Origin: Elymus sibiricus
Taxonomy: Eukaryota; Streptophyta; Magnoliopsida; Poales; Poaceae
NCBI GenBank assembly: GCA_039707655.1
Contig: CM077668.1
Span: 398,687,630 to 398,751,629 of the forward strand
DNA: 64,000 bases
Direction of reading: 5' to 3'
Under the pieces are notes generated by a model. That model was given only the letters and a program-made list of their open reading frames with translations, ran no database searches and was not told where the DNA came from. Shown piece by piece: positions 1 through 11,784 of the stretch (its first letter is position 1; each line of letters starts with the position of its first letter). Both the position numbers and the translations under genes were made by a program.

Positions 1-940
1 GGAATGGGGCTATATCTTTGGACTAACTGCAGAAATGCTAGAACAGAGGGGGAAAAGCCTAGCCTATCGAAGACTAGCATCTTCAGCGTCTTGCAGCTAG
101 GAGAGTGCAGATTAGTAACATAATTAATGTAGCAAGCATGTTGTAGCAAAGCCTAGGGATCCTTCCTCGGCTCCCTGCGAGAAAGTGATCCCGTAGCTTA
201 AATTTAATTAACAAGTATCCAATTCAAGTAGTAGTAGATCGGGATACAACACTGAGTGTCCTGTTACCGAGGACACGGCTATTCGAATAGATAACTTCCC
301 TGCAGGGGTGCACTACTGTTACCCAACACGCTCGATTAACTCTGGCCGGACACACTTTCCTGAGTCATGCCCGGCCTCGGCTGATTGACACACCGTAGCC
401 CTACCTAGAGCTCAGCAGAGAGGTCCCCGCCGGTCTACATCCTAAGCGCTCAGGGGTCCTGGGCCCATCGCCCTTTGCACTCCGGGTCGTTGCGCACATG
501 GCGGTTCCAGGCAGCACCTCTGTCCGTATGGCACCGGCCCAGCCGTGCCGCAATGCTGAACTGGATGTCTGACAAAGCTTTTGGCTGATACATACGGCGT
601 CGAGGGCCCCATTAAACCATTATCCCATGTGGTGGTAGTGCGTATAGGCCAGTGGCCAACTCAGATCAATACCCAAATCCGTTAGCGAATTATTAGGAGC
701 TCGCGGTGACGATCAGTACTCCTGTCGTCCCGTCCTTAGGAAGTGCAACAAGGGCCAGGCCCATCCCTCTCTAGGGCAGTCTCTGCCTGCCCGGCCGCGC
801 CTCGTAATAATCTCGCGGGTACCATCCTGGTCAACCCAACTTCACACCTCTCGCGGGTACCCCTCGGGGCCTACCGGACTGTATCCGTTATCTGTAGTAA
901 AGTCAAGTAACCGTGTGTTCATATCATCAAGAGGGAATCC

Positions 941-1144
941 GAGGAATCACCATCGATGGATTCCTACATGATGTAATCCGTCAAGGAGAACCAGGAGGAA
1001 TCACCCTCGATGTTTCACACTTGAGGGGTTGCACGACAGAAGCCTCATCGGAGGTGGAGGAAGAGGAATCACCCTCGGTAATCCACGTCCGACTGGCTGT
1101 GCTACAAAGGCATCATCGGGAGTGAGTTAAGGGGTATCACCCTC
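941..1144 (-). repeat. Four direct copies of a 14-nt GAGG..CCTC motif in LTR A
   Basis: Copies of GAGGAATCACCCTC (one starts GGGG) lie at 941, 995, 1063 and 1131. The same four-copy block occurs in the opposite-strand LTR S1 at 14401-14605. Each copy is a short inverted repeat (GAGG..CCTC) around a six-base centre. Spacing of 54-68 bp is kept between the two LTRs. Confidence 0.8.
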
Positions 1145-2089
1145 GTCACTCGAGGATAACTCTGTAGAGTCGAACAACTTAGGGGGTGTGCGATGCTGTG
1201 ATGGTCTTAGCCCGTCGATTACATCGAACGGGGCAATGGTAACTAAGTGGGGCACTAGGACAAGGTGGAGGGGCCACAAATGGATTTACATCCAACCTAT
1301 TCTAAGCAGTTTAGGATGACAGGTAAAGTAGCAACAGCAGGTTACAAAAGCAGGCTATGCATCAGAATAGGAGCAAGCAATTACAGTAGCAAAATCTAAT
1401 GCAAGCATGAGGGAGAAGGAATAGGCGATATAGGAATGATCAAGGGGGTTTTGCTTGCCTGGAAGCTCTACTAAAAAGGGCTGGTCGTCGGGGACGTAGT
1501 CGATCACAGGGGCAGCATCGGTCTCGGAGTCTACCGGAGAGAAGAGGGGGATGAAACAGTAAATATAAAGCACACAGATGTAACACAGATGCATGACATG
1601 ACAACACACAGTGCTAGGGGTGACCTATCGCAGTACTACACGTTACCGGCGAATGGGGGAAAACATCCGGGAATGTTTTCCCAGCGTTTGGCATTTCGGA
1701 CAGATGAACCAGAGGGGGACGGTTCCATGTTCAGCACGCTAGGGGCATGTGCCAGATGAACGGAGTGCGTTTTCGGAATCGTCATATTTTTCTGATCGAT
1801 TTTCATATATAAATTATTTTCATCCGAGTTACGGATTATTTTATATTAATTTTTAAAGTATTAATTCAATTTCTGGAATTAACAGATTTAATTTAATTAT
1901 AAAATCATTTATTGCGTCATCATGACGTCAGCGGTCAACACTGACCGTTGACCGGTCAAACTGACATGCGGGTCCCGTCTGTCATTGACACAGGTTAATT
2001 AACAGAATTAATTAGTTTAATTAGGTGGTTTGTTTAATTAACTTTAATTAGTTTATTTAAACCAGATTAATTAAGTTAATTAATTCACT

Positions 2090-2127
2090 AAATAATTAAT
2101 TAATTAATTTTATTATTATTATTATTT
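2090..2127. repeat. AT-rich simple sequence (TTAA/ATT runs)
   Basis: A run of TTAA followed by ATT trinucleotides within LTR A. It marks the point where alignment with S1 is lost. Confidence 0.8.
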
Positions 2128-2297
2128 AAATTCTGTCAATATTGGCAGAATAGTTATTCTGCCCACACTTCCGAACTGCACACTCAACGCGAGGGCACTG
2201 CCCTTTCTGAAGCAAGCGCACTGCATTGCTGAGACGAGTGAACTTCTCGTCGAAAAAACTGTACGCGACTTTTTTCTGTACTGTTTTCGCTCTTCTT

Positions 2298-2930
2298 TTT
2301 AAACCATTTGTCGGAATGAGGCGTGCAATATACCGTTGGAAAGCTATGGATTAGGTGTAACTTCGCCATGTTGAATTTTTTGAGATTCATCGCGGTTTAA
2401 GAGCAGTTTCAAAAACGGTGGGTGCCCAACGAGTGGCAGCGAGTGTATTTTCATGTTTTTTCGCAAACCGCTCATCGGAATGAAGCAAATGATACGCCGT
2501 TGGAAAGATATCGTCGAGGTGCAACTTTTTCATATATATTACTTTCTCTAATTCCTTACGGTTTAAGAGCAGTTTCAAATTTACTAAATCGCGGAATTCT
2601 GTTTTTTCAAATTTTTGCAATTTTTTGATACCGTTTTCGCTCCAGTTTTTTAACCGTTTGTCGAAACGAGGCATGTGATACGCCGTTGGAAAGCTACGGA
2701 CGAGGCGCAACTTTCATATGTAGAAATTGTTTTGAGATTCCTTACGGTTTTAAATTAATTTTGGAAATGGTGCGGCGGACGACGAGTGGCAGTGGCCGTT
2801 TTTTCGCGAATTTTTACAAACCACTGGTCGTAATGATTCAAATGATATGCTGTTGGAAATATATCGATGAGGCGCAACTTTTTCATGCAGAACACTCTCT
2901 CTAATTCCTGACGGTTTAAGAGCAGTTTTG
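2298..2930. repeat. Degenerate ~165-185 bp tandem repeat
   Basis: Four diverged units share the order: TTT-rich run, ACCGTTTGTCGGAATGA-like block, GATACGCCGTTGGAAAG-like block, GAGGCGCAACTTT block, then ACGGTTTAAGAGCAGTTT block. The GTTGGA core recurs at about 2334, 2498, 2684 and 2851 (spacing 164, 186 and 167 bp). The array is absent from the related LTR S1. No coding potential is evident. It may be a separate insertion inside the LTR or an LTR-specific expansion. Confidence 0.75.
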
Positions 2931-2980
2931 ATTTTACCGAAATGCTGGCACTCTGTTTTTGGCGACATCAAAATATACGA

Positions 2981-4090
2981 GTGAACCGCATCAGACAGAA
3001 AACCGCACTGCTTCAGACTAAAAGCCACACTGCATCAGATGGGCATGTGAACGTCATGGTTTCTTTTGTCAGGCGTAAATTTTTAAGACAAGGAAGTGAA
3101 CTGCGATTCACGTCGGGCATAAGTGAACCGCAACACTATCTAGAAGTGAACCACATTCTTTTTTTTTGTCGTCTCCATAACATTTTTTCCTGTACTTCAT
3201 ATTGGGAGTAAGTGAACCACAACACTACCGAAAATGAACCACATGAGTTTTTGTTGTCATTTTTCTAACCTTTTGTTTTTGTTGTCATTTTTCTAACCTT
3301 TTTTTATAAACGAGAGTGGACCGCATAGACGCGAGCAAATGAACCACAATACTATCGAAAAGTGAACCGTGTTACTCTTTTTGTTGTTTCCATAGCATTT
3401 TTCGCACTTCATGCTGGGCGCAAGTGAACAACATCACTCTCGGAAGTGTACTGCATTGATTTTTCTCAAAGCTGAGGATGACTACTCTGGACTTCATACA
3501 ACTGAACTGCACCGGGAGCACCCACAAGCCGTCTCATTTTCAAAGTTTTTTTACAATGTCTTTGAAAATCTAGAAAATCAACAAGAAAAACTGCAACAGA
3601 ATGCCCAATCGCACCGCACCGAGGACTCAGGTGTACTGCAGTGTTGCGCCCAGCTAAAATCTGAAGGAAAAAAGGCACGGAATGGCAACAGAACGCCGGC
3701 GAGGCACTGCACCACATCGAGGGAATCAAGCGAACTGCACACCGACAGGGGCTGTTCTCATCGGCTTCTGGCAGCGCTCTGGAGTGGATTTGGTGGATAC
3801 ACCTGTGCAGTCCACCGAAACAAAAACAAAGAGCCATGGACAGTGAACCACAAGAACAGGGACAGTGAACCGCGCTGCAGGAAACAAAAACAAGAGAAAT
3901 ATGAGTGAACTGCAAATAGCATCCTCTGATTTTTCACTCCAAATACGAGTGAACTGCAATACTTCTATTTTTCTCGTTGCCGTTGCTAACTGCGTCGAGC
4001 CGCAGCAACCGCCCACCCTGCAAGTTGACTGCACGCGCCCGTGGGCCGAACTGCACGGCCGCGACAACCGGGGTGCCCCTGCAAAGCGAG
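2981..4090. repeat. Interspersed GTGAACYRCA motif array
   Basis: About twenty copies of GTGAACCGCA / GTGAACTGCA / GTGAACCACA, all in the same orientation, occur from 2981 to about 4090 (for example 2981, 3096, 3123, 3146, 3212, 3362, 3843, 3905, 3949). Part of the array is a duplicated segment: 3123-3240 and 3339-3450 share the motif pair, a TTTTTGTTGTTTCCATA-like block and an ACTTCATRYTGGG block. Outside the motifs the sequence is unique. Confidence 0.75.
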
Positions 4091-4885
4091 CTGCAACCCC
4101 ACTGCCCCGTCGTCATCCTCGCGCAAGGGAGCGGTGTGTTGCCGGAGCTAAGCGATGTGGGCGAGGGGGACTCTGTGCTTGGAGATGGGAGCGGCATCCT
4201 ACAGGTTGCCGGCTGGGGAGGGGATGAAGGGGCGTCCGCCGGCGGTCAGCATGAGGAAGGTGCGGGGCCAGCCGGATCTCGCCAGATCCCGCCGGATGCA
4301 GCAGGGTTGCCTCGGGATGATGAAGAGGGTGACGGCGGCGCGCGGGTCCATGTGGATGGCGGCGGTGCTGGTTGCGCTTGGGGGCTGGAGGTGGCTGGGC
4401 GGCACCCGCAGTTAGTGGTGGTCAACGGCGGCGCTAGTTGCGCCTGTGGTGGGAGGTGGTGGGGCCCACTAGACAGCGGCCCAGGCCGGACATGTCCGCA
4501 GCCGTGCCCGTCCAGGGCCGGACACGTCCGCGCGGCCAGAGAGCCCGGCGCCGGACCCGGGCGCCGGCCAGCCGGGGCCGCGGCTGTGGGCGACGGCGGC
4601 GGACGGAGCAGGGCCGGCGAGCAGCAGTAGCAGCAGCGCGGCGCGGCGCGAGCGGCGGCGGGCGCGGCCAGGGGAGGCGCGGCGCAGGCGGAGCAGCGTG
4701 TGGTAGCGGGAGGCGGGCGCAAGGGAGCACGGCGAGGGCCGGCGTGGGGGAGGTCAGGGAGGCGACGGCGGCGACGAGGCGGCGGTGACGGCGCGGCGTC
4801 GGGCGCGGGGCGAGGCTGTGCCGAGGGAGAAGGGGGCGAGGGAGAGTGGGGGGTCGGGTTTAGGGTTTCGAGGGAGCGAGGAGGC

Positions 4886-4893
4886 CATATAGG
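4886..4893 (-). promoter_or_regulatory. Candidate TATA box of LTR A
   Basis: Minus strand reads CCTATATG after a GC-rich block and before a C/T-rich leader, about 520 bp from the LTR start. Position is plausible for an LTR promoter; sequence evidence alone. Confidence 0.35.
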
Positions 4894-5415
4894 CCAGCGG
4901 CGAGCGCGGGTGGGCTGGCTAGTGGCCAGCTGGGCCGAGGCCCAGCAGGGGGGAGGCTTTTCTTTTATTTTATTTTTTTGTTTTCTTTTCTGTTTTGTCT
5001 TTTCTTTCTACTCCAAATGACTTTTGTAAAATAGGAGGCTTGCCTAAATAAATACTATGCATTATCTACTACTGCCAGAAATTGGTTTGGAGTCAATATG
5101 ATTTCGTTTGAATTTTAATTAAATAAAAAGGTATTAAATATTGCTGTTTGGTTCTGATTTGATGATGTTAGGGTCATCTAGATAATTTAGGTGATGTTGT
5201 TTTTCTTAACATAATTAGTTATGGATTATTTGCTAATTAAGGAACATTTTTGTTTCCAAATTGGAACAACTTTTATTTTCACTTTAAATTTGAATTTCAA
5301 TTTGAATTGGAATTTGAAATGAGATATGATACAAATGATGATTAAGCATTGTTAAGCATGGTGACTTGGCATGATTAAGAGGTGATCACTGTGCTTAATA
5401 CATAGGGATGTCACA

Positions 5416-8135
5416 ATTGCCCAATATGCTTTATGTTCTAACTCAAGAGGTAAATGACATGCTTTTCCATAAACCATTTTATAAGGAGACATACCCATAG
5501 GATTTTTATAAGCAGTTCTATAAGGCCATAGTGCATCGTCAAGTTTCTTAGACCAATTCTTCCTAGATCTATTGACGGTTTTCTGCAAAATTAATTTTAT
5601 TTCTCTATTGCTCAATTCAACTTGACCGCTAGTTTGAGGGTGATAGGGAAATGCAATTCTATGGTTGACATCATATTTAGCAAGCAATTTACGGAATGCA
5701 CCATGAATAAAATGTGAACCACCATCAGTCATTAAATATCTAGGGACTCCGAACCTCGGGAAAATAACTTCTTTAAGCATTTTAATAGAAGTGTTATGAT
5801 CAGCACTACTAGTTGGAATAGCTTCTACCCACTTAGTAACGTAATCAACAACAACTAAAATATGTGTATACCCATTGGATTTAGGAAAAGGTCCCATATA
5901 ATCAAATCTCCAAACATCAAATGGTTCAACAGGAAGTGAATAATTCATAGGCATTTCCTGACGTCAACCAACATTACCATGTCTTTGACATTCATCACAA
6001 GATAATACAAACTTACGAGCATCCTTGAAAAGAGTAGGCCAATAGAAACCAGATTGTAATACCTTATGTGCAGTTCTGTCTCCCGCATGGTGTCCTCTGT
6101 AAGCTTCGGAATGACACTTCCATAGGATTTGTTCCTGTTCATGCTCAGGTATACAACGTCTAATAATACCATCTACTCCTTCTTTATCTAGATGTGGGTC
6201 ATCCCAAAAGTAATGTCTTAAATCATAGAAGAACTTTTTCTTTTGTTGGTATGTGAAACTAGGTGGTATGTATTTAGCAACAATGTAATTAGCATAGTCT
6301 GCATACCAAGGAGTATTACGAGAAGCATTGATGACAGTTAATTGTTCATCAGGAAAATCATCATTAATAGGTAGTGGGTCATCAAGAACATTTTCCATTC
6401 TAGACAAATTATCTGCTATGGGATTCTCAGCTCCCTTTCTATCAATAATATGCAAGTCAAATTCTTGTAGCAATAAAACCCACCTAATGAGTCTAGGTTT
6501 AGCATCGTTCTTTTCCATAAGATATTTAATAGCAGCATGATCGGTGTGAACAGTTACTTTAGAATCAACTATGTAAGATCTGAATTTGTCACATGCAAAC
6601 ACAACTGCTAGAAATTCTTTCTCAGTAGTAGCATATTTTCTTTGGGCACTGTCTAGAGTTTTACTAGCATAATGGATAACATTTAATTTCTTCTCAACTC
6701 TCTGTCCTCGAACAGCACCAACAGCATAATCACTAGCATCACACATAATTTGAAAAGGCAAGTTCCAATCAGGTGGTTGAACAATAGGTGCAGTGGTTAA
6801 GGCTTTCTTAAGTGTTTCAAAGGCTTCTAGGCAATCATCATCAAAAACAAATGGAACATCTTTTTGCAATAGATTGGTAAGAGGCCTAGAAATTTTAGAG
6901 AAGTCTTTAATAAATCTCCTATAGAAACCAGCATGACCAAGGAAACTTGTTATACCTTTAATATCTTTAGGACATGGCATTTTCTCAATAGCATCAACCT
7001 TAGCTTTATCAACTTCAATACCTCTTTTAGAAATTTTACGCCCCAAGACAATGCCTTCATTCACCATAAAGTGGCACTTCTCCCAATTCAAGACAAGATT
7101 AGTTTCTTCACATCTCTGCAAAACTCGATCAAGGTTGCTTAAGCTATCATCAAAACAATTTCCGTAAACGGAAAAATCATCCATGAACACCTCAACAATC
7201 TTTTCACAAAAGTCAGAGAATATAGCCGTCATACATCTTTGAAAGGTAGCAGGTGCATTGCATAAACCAAAAGGCATACGTCTATAAGCATAAGTTCCAA
7301 AGGGACAAGTAAAGGTGGTTTTCTCTTGATCGGGTTGTGATACGGGTATTTGAGAAAAACCAGAATAACCATCTAGGAAACAAAAGTGTGTATGCTTAGA
7401 CAATCTTTCTAACATTTGATCAATAAAAGGTAAGGGGTAATGATCTTTTCTAGTAGCTTTGTTTAATTTTCTAAAATCAATTACCATCCTATAACCAGTT
7501 ACAATTCTTTGTGGAATAAGTTCATTTTTATCATTGGGAACAACGGTAATACCTCCTTTCTTAGGGACACAATGAACAGGGCTTACCCATCTACTATCAG
7601 CTATGGGATAGATTATACCTGCTTCCAGAAGTTTTAATATTTCGGTTCTTACCACCTCTTTCATCTTAGGATTTAATCGTCGTTGGTGGTCGACAACTAG
7701 TTTAGCATCCGGCTCCATATTAATTTTGTGCTGACATAGAGTGGGACTAATGCCCTTAAGATCATCAAGAGTATATCCAATAGCAGCACGGTGCTTCCTC
7801 GGAGTTTTTAGTAATCTCTTTTCTTCATGCGCTGAAAGGTTAGCACTAATAATAACAGGATATATCTTCTTTTCATCAAGGTAAGCATATTTCAATGTAT
7901 CGGGCAATTGCTTCAATTCAAATACAGGATCACCCTTAGGTGGAGGAGGGCCTCAAAGAGTTTCAACAGGCAAATTATGTTTAAGGATAGGTGGTTGATC
8001 AAAGAACATCTTATCTATTTCATTTCTTTCATTCATATGCATATCGTTTTCATGGTCTAGCAAATATTGTTCTAATGGATCTGTAGGAGGTATGGCAATA
8101 GAAGCAAGACCAATAATTTCATCTTTACTAGGCAA
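5416..8135 (-). pseudogene. Athila-1 pol: RT, RNase H and integrase, broken
   Basis: One reading frame runs from the linker after protease (8135) through RT and RNase H into the integrase core. In the 5964-7916 segment the RT shows LDGYSGF and the FMDDF active site (about residue 244). RNase H has [11 protein letters not shown], a TEKEFLA helix and TDHAAIKYL, and the integrase zinc finger ends CDECQ. The core at 5416-5954 has the first Asp in DYMGPFP, the second in TDGGSHF and the Glu in QVELSNRE. Stops are in frame: TGA at 7950-7952 (GGA in Athila-2) and TGA just above 5954, at a position where Arg CGA is expected. The C-terminus is lost at 5416 to the insertion of LTR A. Confidence 0.9.
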
Positions 8136-8153
8136 TTCTTTATCATGAGGTTG

Positions 8154-8801
8154 TCAACGAAACTTGGAGAAATTTAACTCATGAGATGTACCACCGAAAT
8201 CAACACTGACAATTTGTTTAGCGCAATCAATCTTGGCATTAACAGTGTTCAAGAAAGGTCTACCAAATATAATGGGAGAAAAGTCATCTTGTGGAGAACC
8301 TAGGACTAGAAAATCAGTAGGATATTTTATTTTTCCACACAAGACTTCAACATCTCTAATGATCCCAAGTGGTGTAATGGTATCTCTGTTTGCAAGCTTA
8401 ATAGTAACATCAATGTCCTCTATTTCAACAGGTGCAATATCATTCATAATTTCTTGATATAAGGTAAATGGAATAGCACTAACACTAGCACCCAAATCAC
8501 ATAAGCCATGATAACAATGATCTCCTATTTTAACAGAGACAACAGGCATGCCTACTACGGGTCCGTTTTTATCTTTAGGATCTGGTTTAGCAATTCTAGC
8601 TGCTTCATTACAGAAGTAAATAACATGCCCATCTATATTATTGATCAAGAGATCTTTAACCATAGCAACATTAGGTTCAACTTTAATTTGTTCAGAGGGT
8701 CTTGGTGCTCTAATTTTACTTTTGTTAACCACAGTTGAAACTTTAGCATGTTCCTTAATCCTAACAGGAAAAGGTGGTTTCTCAATATAAGCAGTAGGCA
8801 C
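8154..8801 (-). pseudogene. Athila-1 gag C-terminus and aspartic protease
   Basis: This 215-codon frame contains a retropepsin-type domain with the DLGAS active site (about residue 101-105) and the later IIFGRPFL motif. It would cleave the Gag-Pol polyprotein. It is in the same frame as pol but separated from it by a TGA directly after FSKFR (8151-8153); the same TGA is present in Athila-2. Upstream it is out of frame with gag because of small deletions between 8860 and 8975. The protease domain itself looks uninterrupted. Confidence 0.85.
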
Positions 8802-8943
8802 AACTGGATCAACATGGTAAATAATTGTTTCTTCTTTAACACCAATGGGTTCCTCAATCTTTTTTTAACAGGGGGATGATATTTAAATCACTTCTCCTTA
8901 GGGAGGTCAACATGAGTAGCAAATGATTCACAAAAGGAAGCTA

Positions 8944-9705
8944 CTATCTCACAGCCAAGTCCATATTTAGTCTAAACTTATGAAAAGCATTGGTGGCCAT
9001 AAAAGATTTAACACAATCGAACTCAAGTATTATACCTGACTCATTACCTTTGTCGAGTTCCCAATCTTCAGAGTTGTGTTTAATTCTTTCCAGAAGATCC
9101 CATCTGAATTCAATAGTTTTCTTCATAAAGGAGCCAGTCGAAGAAGAATCGAGCATAGTTTGATTATCGTGAGAATGCCGAGCATAAAAATTCTGTAAGA
9201 TAATTTCTTTTGAGAGCTCATGATTGGGGCATGTGTACATCATGTACATAAGACTCCCCCAAGCTTGAGCGATGCTTTCTCCTTCACGAGGCCAAAAATT
9301 ATATATATAATTCCGATCACGATGAACCAAATGCATAGGATAAAATTTCTGATGGAATTCCAGTTTCAATCTGTTCCAGTCCCATGTATCAGTATCATCA
9401 CATAGCCTATACCACATCAATGCCTTTCCCTCCAAAGATAAAGGGAATACTTTCTTCTTAACTCCGTCTCTGGATAAACCTGCAAGCTTAAACAATCCAC
9501 AAATTTCATGCACATAGATTAAGTGCATATCAGGATGTGCCATTCCGTCTCCTGCATAAGGATTAGCTAGCAGTTTCTCTATCATACCCGGAGGAATTTC
9601 ATATGAAATATTTTCAGTAGGTGCAGTAGGTTGAGGAGCAACTATTTGTGTTTCCGGCCGAGGTGAAGATACCCCGAACAAACCCCTCAAAGGATTACTT
9701 TCCAT
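8944..9705 (-). pseudogene. Athila-1 gag, frameshifted
   Basis: The frame starts at an ATG (9703-9705, MESNPLRG) aligned with the Athila-2 gag start. It contains the retrotransposon gag core: VFPLSLEGKALMWYRL, FHQKFYPMHL, and REGESIAQAW. Relative to Athila-2, one base is missing near 8975, shifting the frame to a stop after LAVR. Further downstream the in-phase sequence has TGG changed to TGA and a small deletion in an A-run. Gag would form the virus-like particle; this copy cannot make full-length Gag. Confidence 0.88.
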
Positions 9706-9763
9706 AGTGACAAGTAACAGTAAATTTCAGCACGTAATATAAATGTTTGCTTACCAAATTCCA

Positions 9764-9782
9764 CTCCCCGGCAAAGGCGCCA
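9764..9782 (-). other. Athila-1 primer-binding site
   Basis: Minus strand TGGCGCCTTTGCCGGGGAG, about 12 nt from the LTR end. TGGCGCC is the usual Athila-clade start. The bases are intact, unlike the copy in Athila-2. Confidence 0.8.
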
Positions 9783-10940
9783 GAAAAGAGCCTTGATGAC
9801 CCACAAGTATAGGGGATCAATCATAATCCTTTCTATAAGTAAGAGTGTCGAACCCAACGAGGAGCAGAAGGAAATGACAAGCGGTTTTCAGCAAGGTATT
9901 TTCTGCAAGCACTGAAATTATCGGTAACGAGTAGTTTGATAGCAAGATAATTTGTAACAAGTGACAAGTAGCAATAGTAACAAAGAGTGCAGCAAGGTGG
10001 CCCAATCCTTTTTATAGAAAAGGACAAGCCGGAACGATTTCTTATAGTAAGCAAAGCTTTCTCGAGGACACATGGGAATTTCATCTAGTCACTTTCATCA
10101 TGTTGGTTTGATTCGCATTCGCTACTTTGATAATTTGATATGTGGGTGGACCGGTGCTTGGGTGCTGTTCTTACTTGAACAAGCCTCCCACTTATGATTA
10201 CCCCCTCTCGCAAGCATCTGCAACTACGAAAGAAGAATTAAGATAACTCTAACCATAGCATTAAACATATGGATCCAAATCAGCCCCTTACGAAATAACA
10301 CATAAACTAGGGTTTAAGCTTCTGTCACTCTAGCAACCCATCATCTAATTACTACTCCACAATGCATTCCCTTAGGCCCAAAGATGGTGAAGTGTCATGT
10401 AGTCGACGTTCACATGACACCACTAAGAGAATCAACAACATACATATCATCAGAATATCGAACGAATACCAAATTCACATGATTACTTATGACAAGACTT
10501 CTCCCATGTCCTCAAGAACAAAAGTAACTACTCACAAACCATATTCATGTCCAAGATCAGAGGGGTATTGAATGGAATAATGGATCTGAACATATAATCT
10601 TCCACCAAATAAACCAACTAGCATCAACTACAAGATGTAATCAACACTACTAGCAACCCACAGGTACCAATCTGAGGTTTTGAGACAAAGATTGAATACA
10701 AGAGATGAACTAGGGTTTGAGATGAGATGGTGCTGGTGAAGATGTTGATGAAGATTGCTCCTCTCATGATGAGACGATCGTTGGTGATGTCAATGGCGAC
10801 GATTTCCCCCTCCCGGAGGGAAGTATCCCCGGCAAAATCTCTCCGCCGGAGAGCAAAAGTGCTCCTGCCCAAGTTCCGCCTCGAGACGGCGGCGCACCGT
10901 CCCAAAAGTCTTCTCTATATTTTTTCTAGGGCAAATGGAC

Positions 10941-10947
10941 TTATATA
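10941..10947 (-). promoter_or_regulatory. TATA box of the Athila-1 LTR
   Basis: Minus strand GGTATATAAG. The same sequence occurs at the equivalent place in the Athila-2 LTR (33793-33799). Confidence 0.6.
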
Positions 10948-10977
10948 CCAGAAAATGGGGGCCAGAGGCTGGCCAGG

Positions 10978-11037
10978 GGCCCCACGAGCTACCACGGCGC
11001 GCTTGGGGGGTGGTGCGCCCTGGTGCCTCGTGGGCAC
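10978..11037. repeat. GC-rich foldback in the Athila-1 LTR
   Basis: Imperfect inverted repeat: GCCCCACGAGCTACC pairs with GGTGCCTCGTGGGC across a GCGCGC-containing loop. Similar foldbacks occur in the LTRs of Athila-2, X and Z. Confidence 0.65.
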
Positions 11038-11312
11038 CTGGGTGGTCCCCTCTGGTACTTCTTGCTTCCAGTATTTTTTATTTATTCCAAAATAAATCTC
11101 CGTAAAATTTCAGCTCATTTGGAGATGTGCATAATAGGTATCTCTGACATAGCTTTTTCAGGTCCAAAATTCCAGCTGCCGGCAATCTCCCTCCTTGTGT
11201 AAATCTTGAATATTAAGAGAGAAAAGGCATTAGAATTGCTCCACAAAGTGTTATATTGATAGAAAACACTATAAATAATAGTAGGAAAACATGATGCAAA
11301 ATGGACGTATCA

Positions 11313-11513
11313 CTTATCCTCAGGTATGATTGGTTACCCTATGGGCTTATTTTGATCCATGGTTGCAATATAATTTCTTACATCATGAAAGGGTATTACC
11401 AAATCATTATACATTTGATTAGCTACAAGTTTGTTGCTGATCCAAACGGCCGAAATACTTGATTTATCATTTCATTTGTTTATTTCGGCTATACATGCTT
11501 TGGTGGATGAAGT
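11313..11513. other. Spacer between the head-to-head Athila elements
   Basis: A 201-bp AT-rich stretch between two divergent 5' LTRs. It matches no other part of the window by eye and has no convincing ORF. It is probably the remaining pre-insertion DNA, but it could be a fragment of another repeat. Its end pentamers (CTTAT and GAAGT) are unlike, so the two Athila copies were separate insertions. Confidence 0.5.
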
Positions 11514-11784
11514 TGATACGTCCATTTTGCATCATGTTTTCCTACTGTTATTTATAGTGTTTTTAATCAATATAACACTTTGTGGAGCAATTCTAATGCC
11601 TTTTTTCTCTTAATATGCAACATTTACATAAGGAGGGAGATTGCCGGCAGCTGGAATTCTGGACCTGAAAAAGCTATGTCAGAGATACCTATTCTGCACA
11701 TCTCCAAATGAGCTGAAATTTCACGGAGATTTATTTTGGAATAAATAAAAAATACTGGGGAAAAGAAGTACCAGAGGGGGCCAC
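11514..11784 (+). repeat. Athila-2 5' LTR, first piece
   Basis: Starts TGATACGTCCATTTTGCATC and aligns base for base with the Athila-1 LTR start. It ends in GGGCCAC, where GCCAC (11780-11784) is the target duplication of element X. Confidence 0.9.

Larger units (their letters stand above)
1..5415 (-). mobile_element. Tekay-like Ty3/gypsy LTR (copy A), cut by window start
   Basis: On the minus strand it begins TGTGACATCC at 5415 and aligns with the opposite-strand solo LTR at 11912-16056. Matching blocks are the LTR start (5040-5415), the GAGG/CCTC repeats (941-1144), the stretch near 1430-1560 and the segment beginning at position 1, which matches about 15540. About 500 bp of the LTR 3' end lies outside the window. 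The LTR interrupts the Athila-1 integrase directly after its AYWAI codons at 5416. The middle block (about 2130-4970) is roughly 1.8 kb longer than in S1 and shows little similarity to it. Whether A is a solo LTR or part of a complete element cannot be seen. Open frames in the GC-rich part are not credible genes. Confidence 0.85.
5416..11312 (-). mobile_element. Athila-1, Athila-clade Ty3/gypsy element, truncated
   Basis: Minus-strand order is 5' LTR (9794-11312), PBS (9764-9782), gag, protease, RT, RNase H, integrase. The FMDDF RT active site, DLGAS protease motif, TGGCGCC-type PBS and TGATACGTCC LTR start fit the Athila clade; Triticeae members of this kind include Sabrina and WHAM, but I cannot assign the family name. 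The rest of the integrase and the 3' LTR are displaced beyond LTR A, outside the window. All genes carry stops or frameshifts, so the copy is dead. Confidence 0.9.
9794..11312 (-). repeat. Athila-1 5' LTR (1519 bp)
   Basis: Minus strand runs from TGATACGTCC at 11312 to GGGTCATCA at 9794. The length, 1519 bp, equals the Athila-2 LTR once element X and one TSD copy are removed. It holds a TATA box at 10941-10947 and the GC-rich foldback at 10978-11037. Short open frames on either strand are not conserved genes. Confidence 0.92.

Noticed and set aside
3411..5020. Many overlapping open frames on both strands in the GC-rich part of LTR A
   Set aside because: They overlap on both strands, have Arg/Gly/Pro-rich random composition, and have no counterpart in the related LTR S1.
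11313..11513. Possible host exon between the two Athila LTRs
   Set aside because: Translation in all frames has stops and no recognisable motif, and no splice-site pattern stands out.
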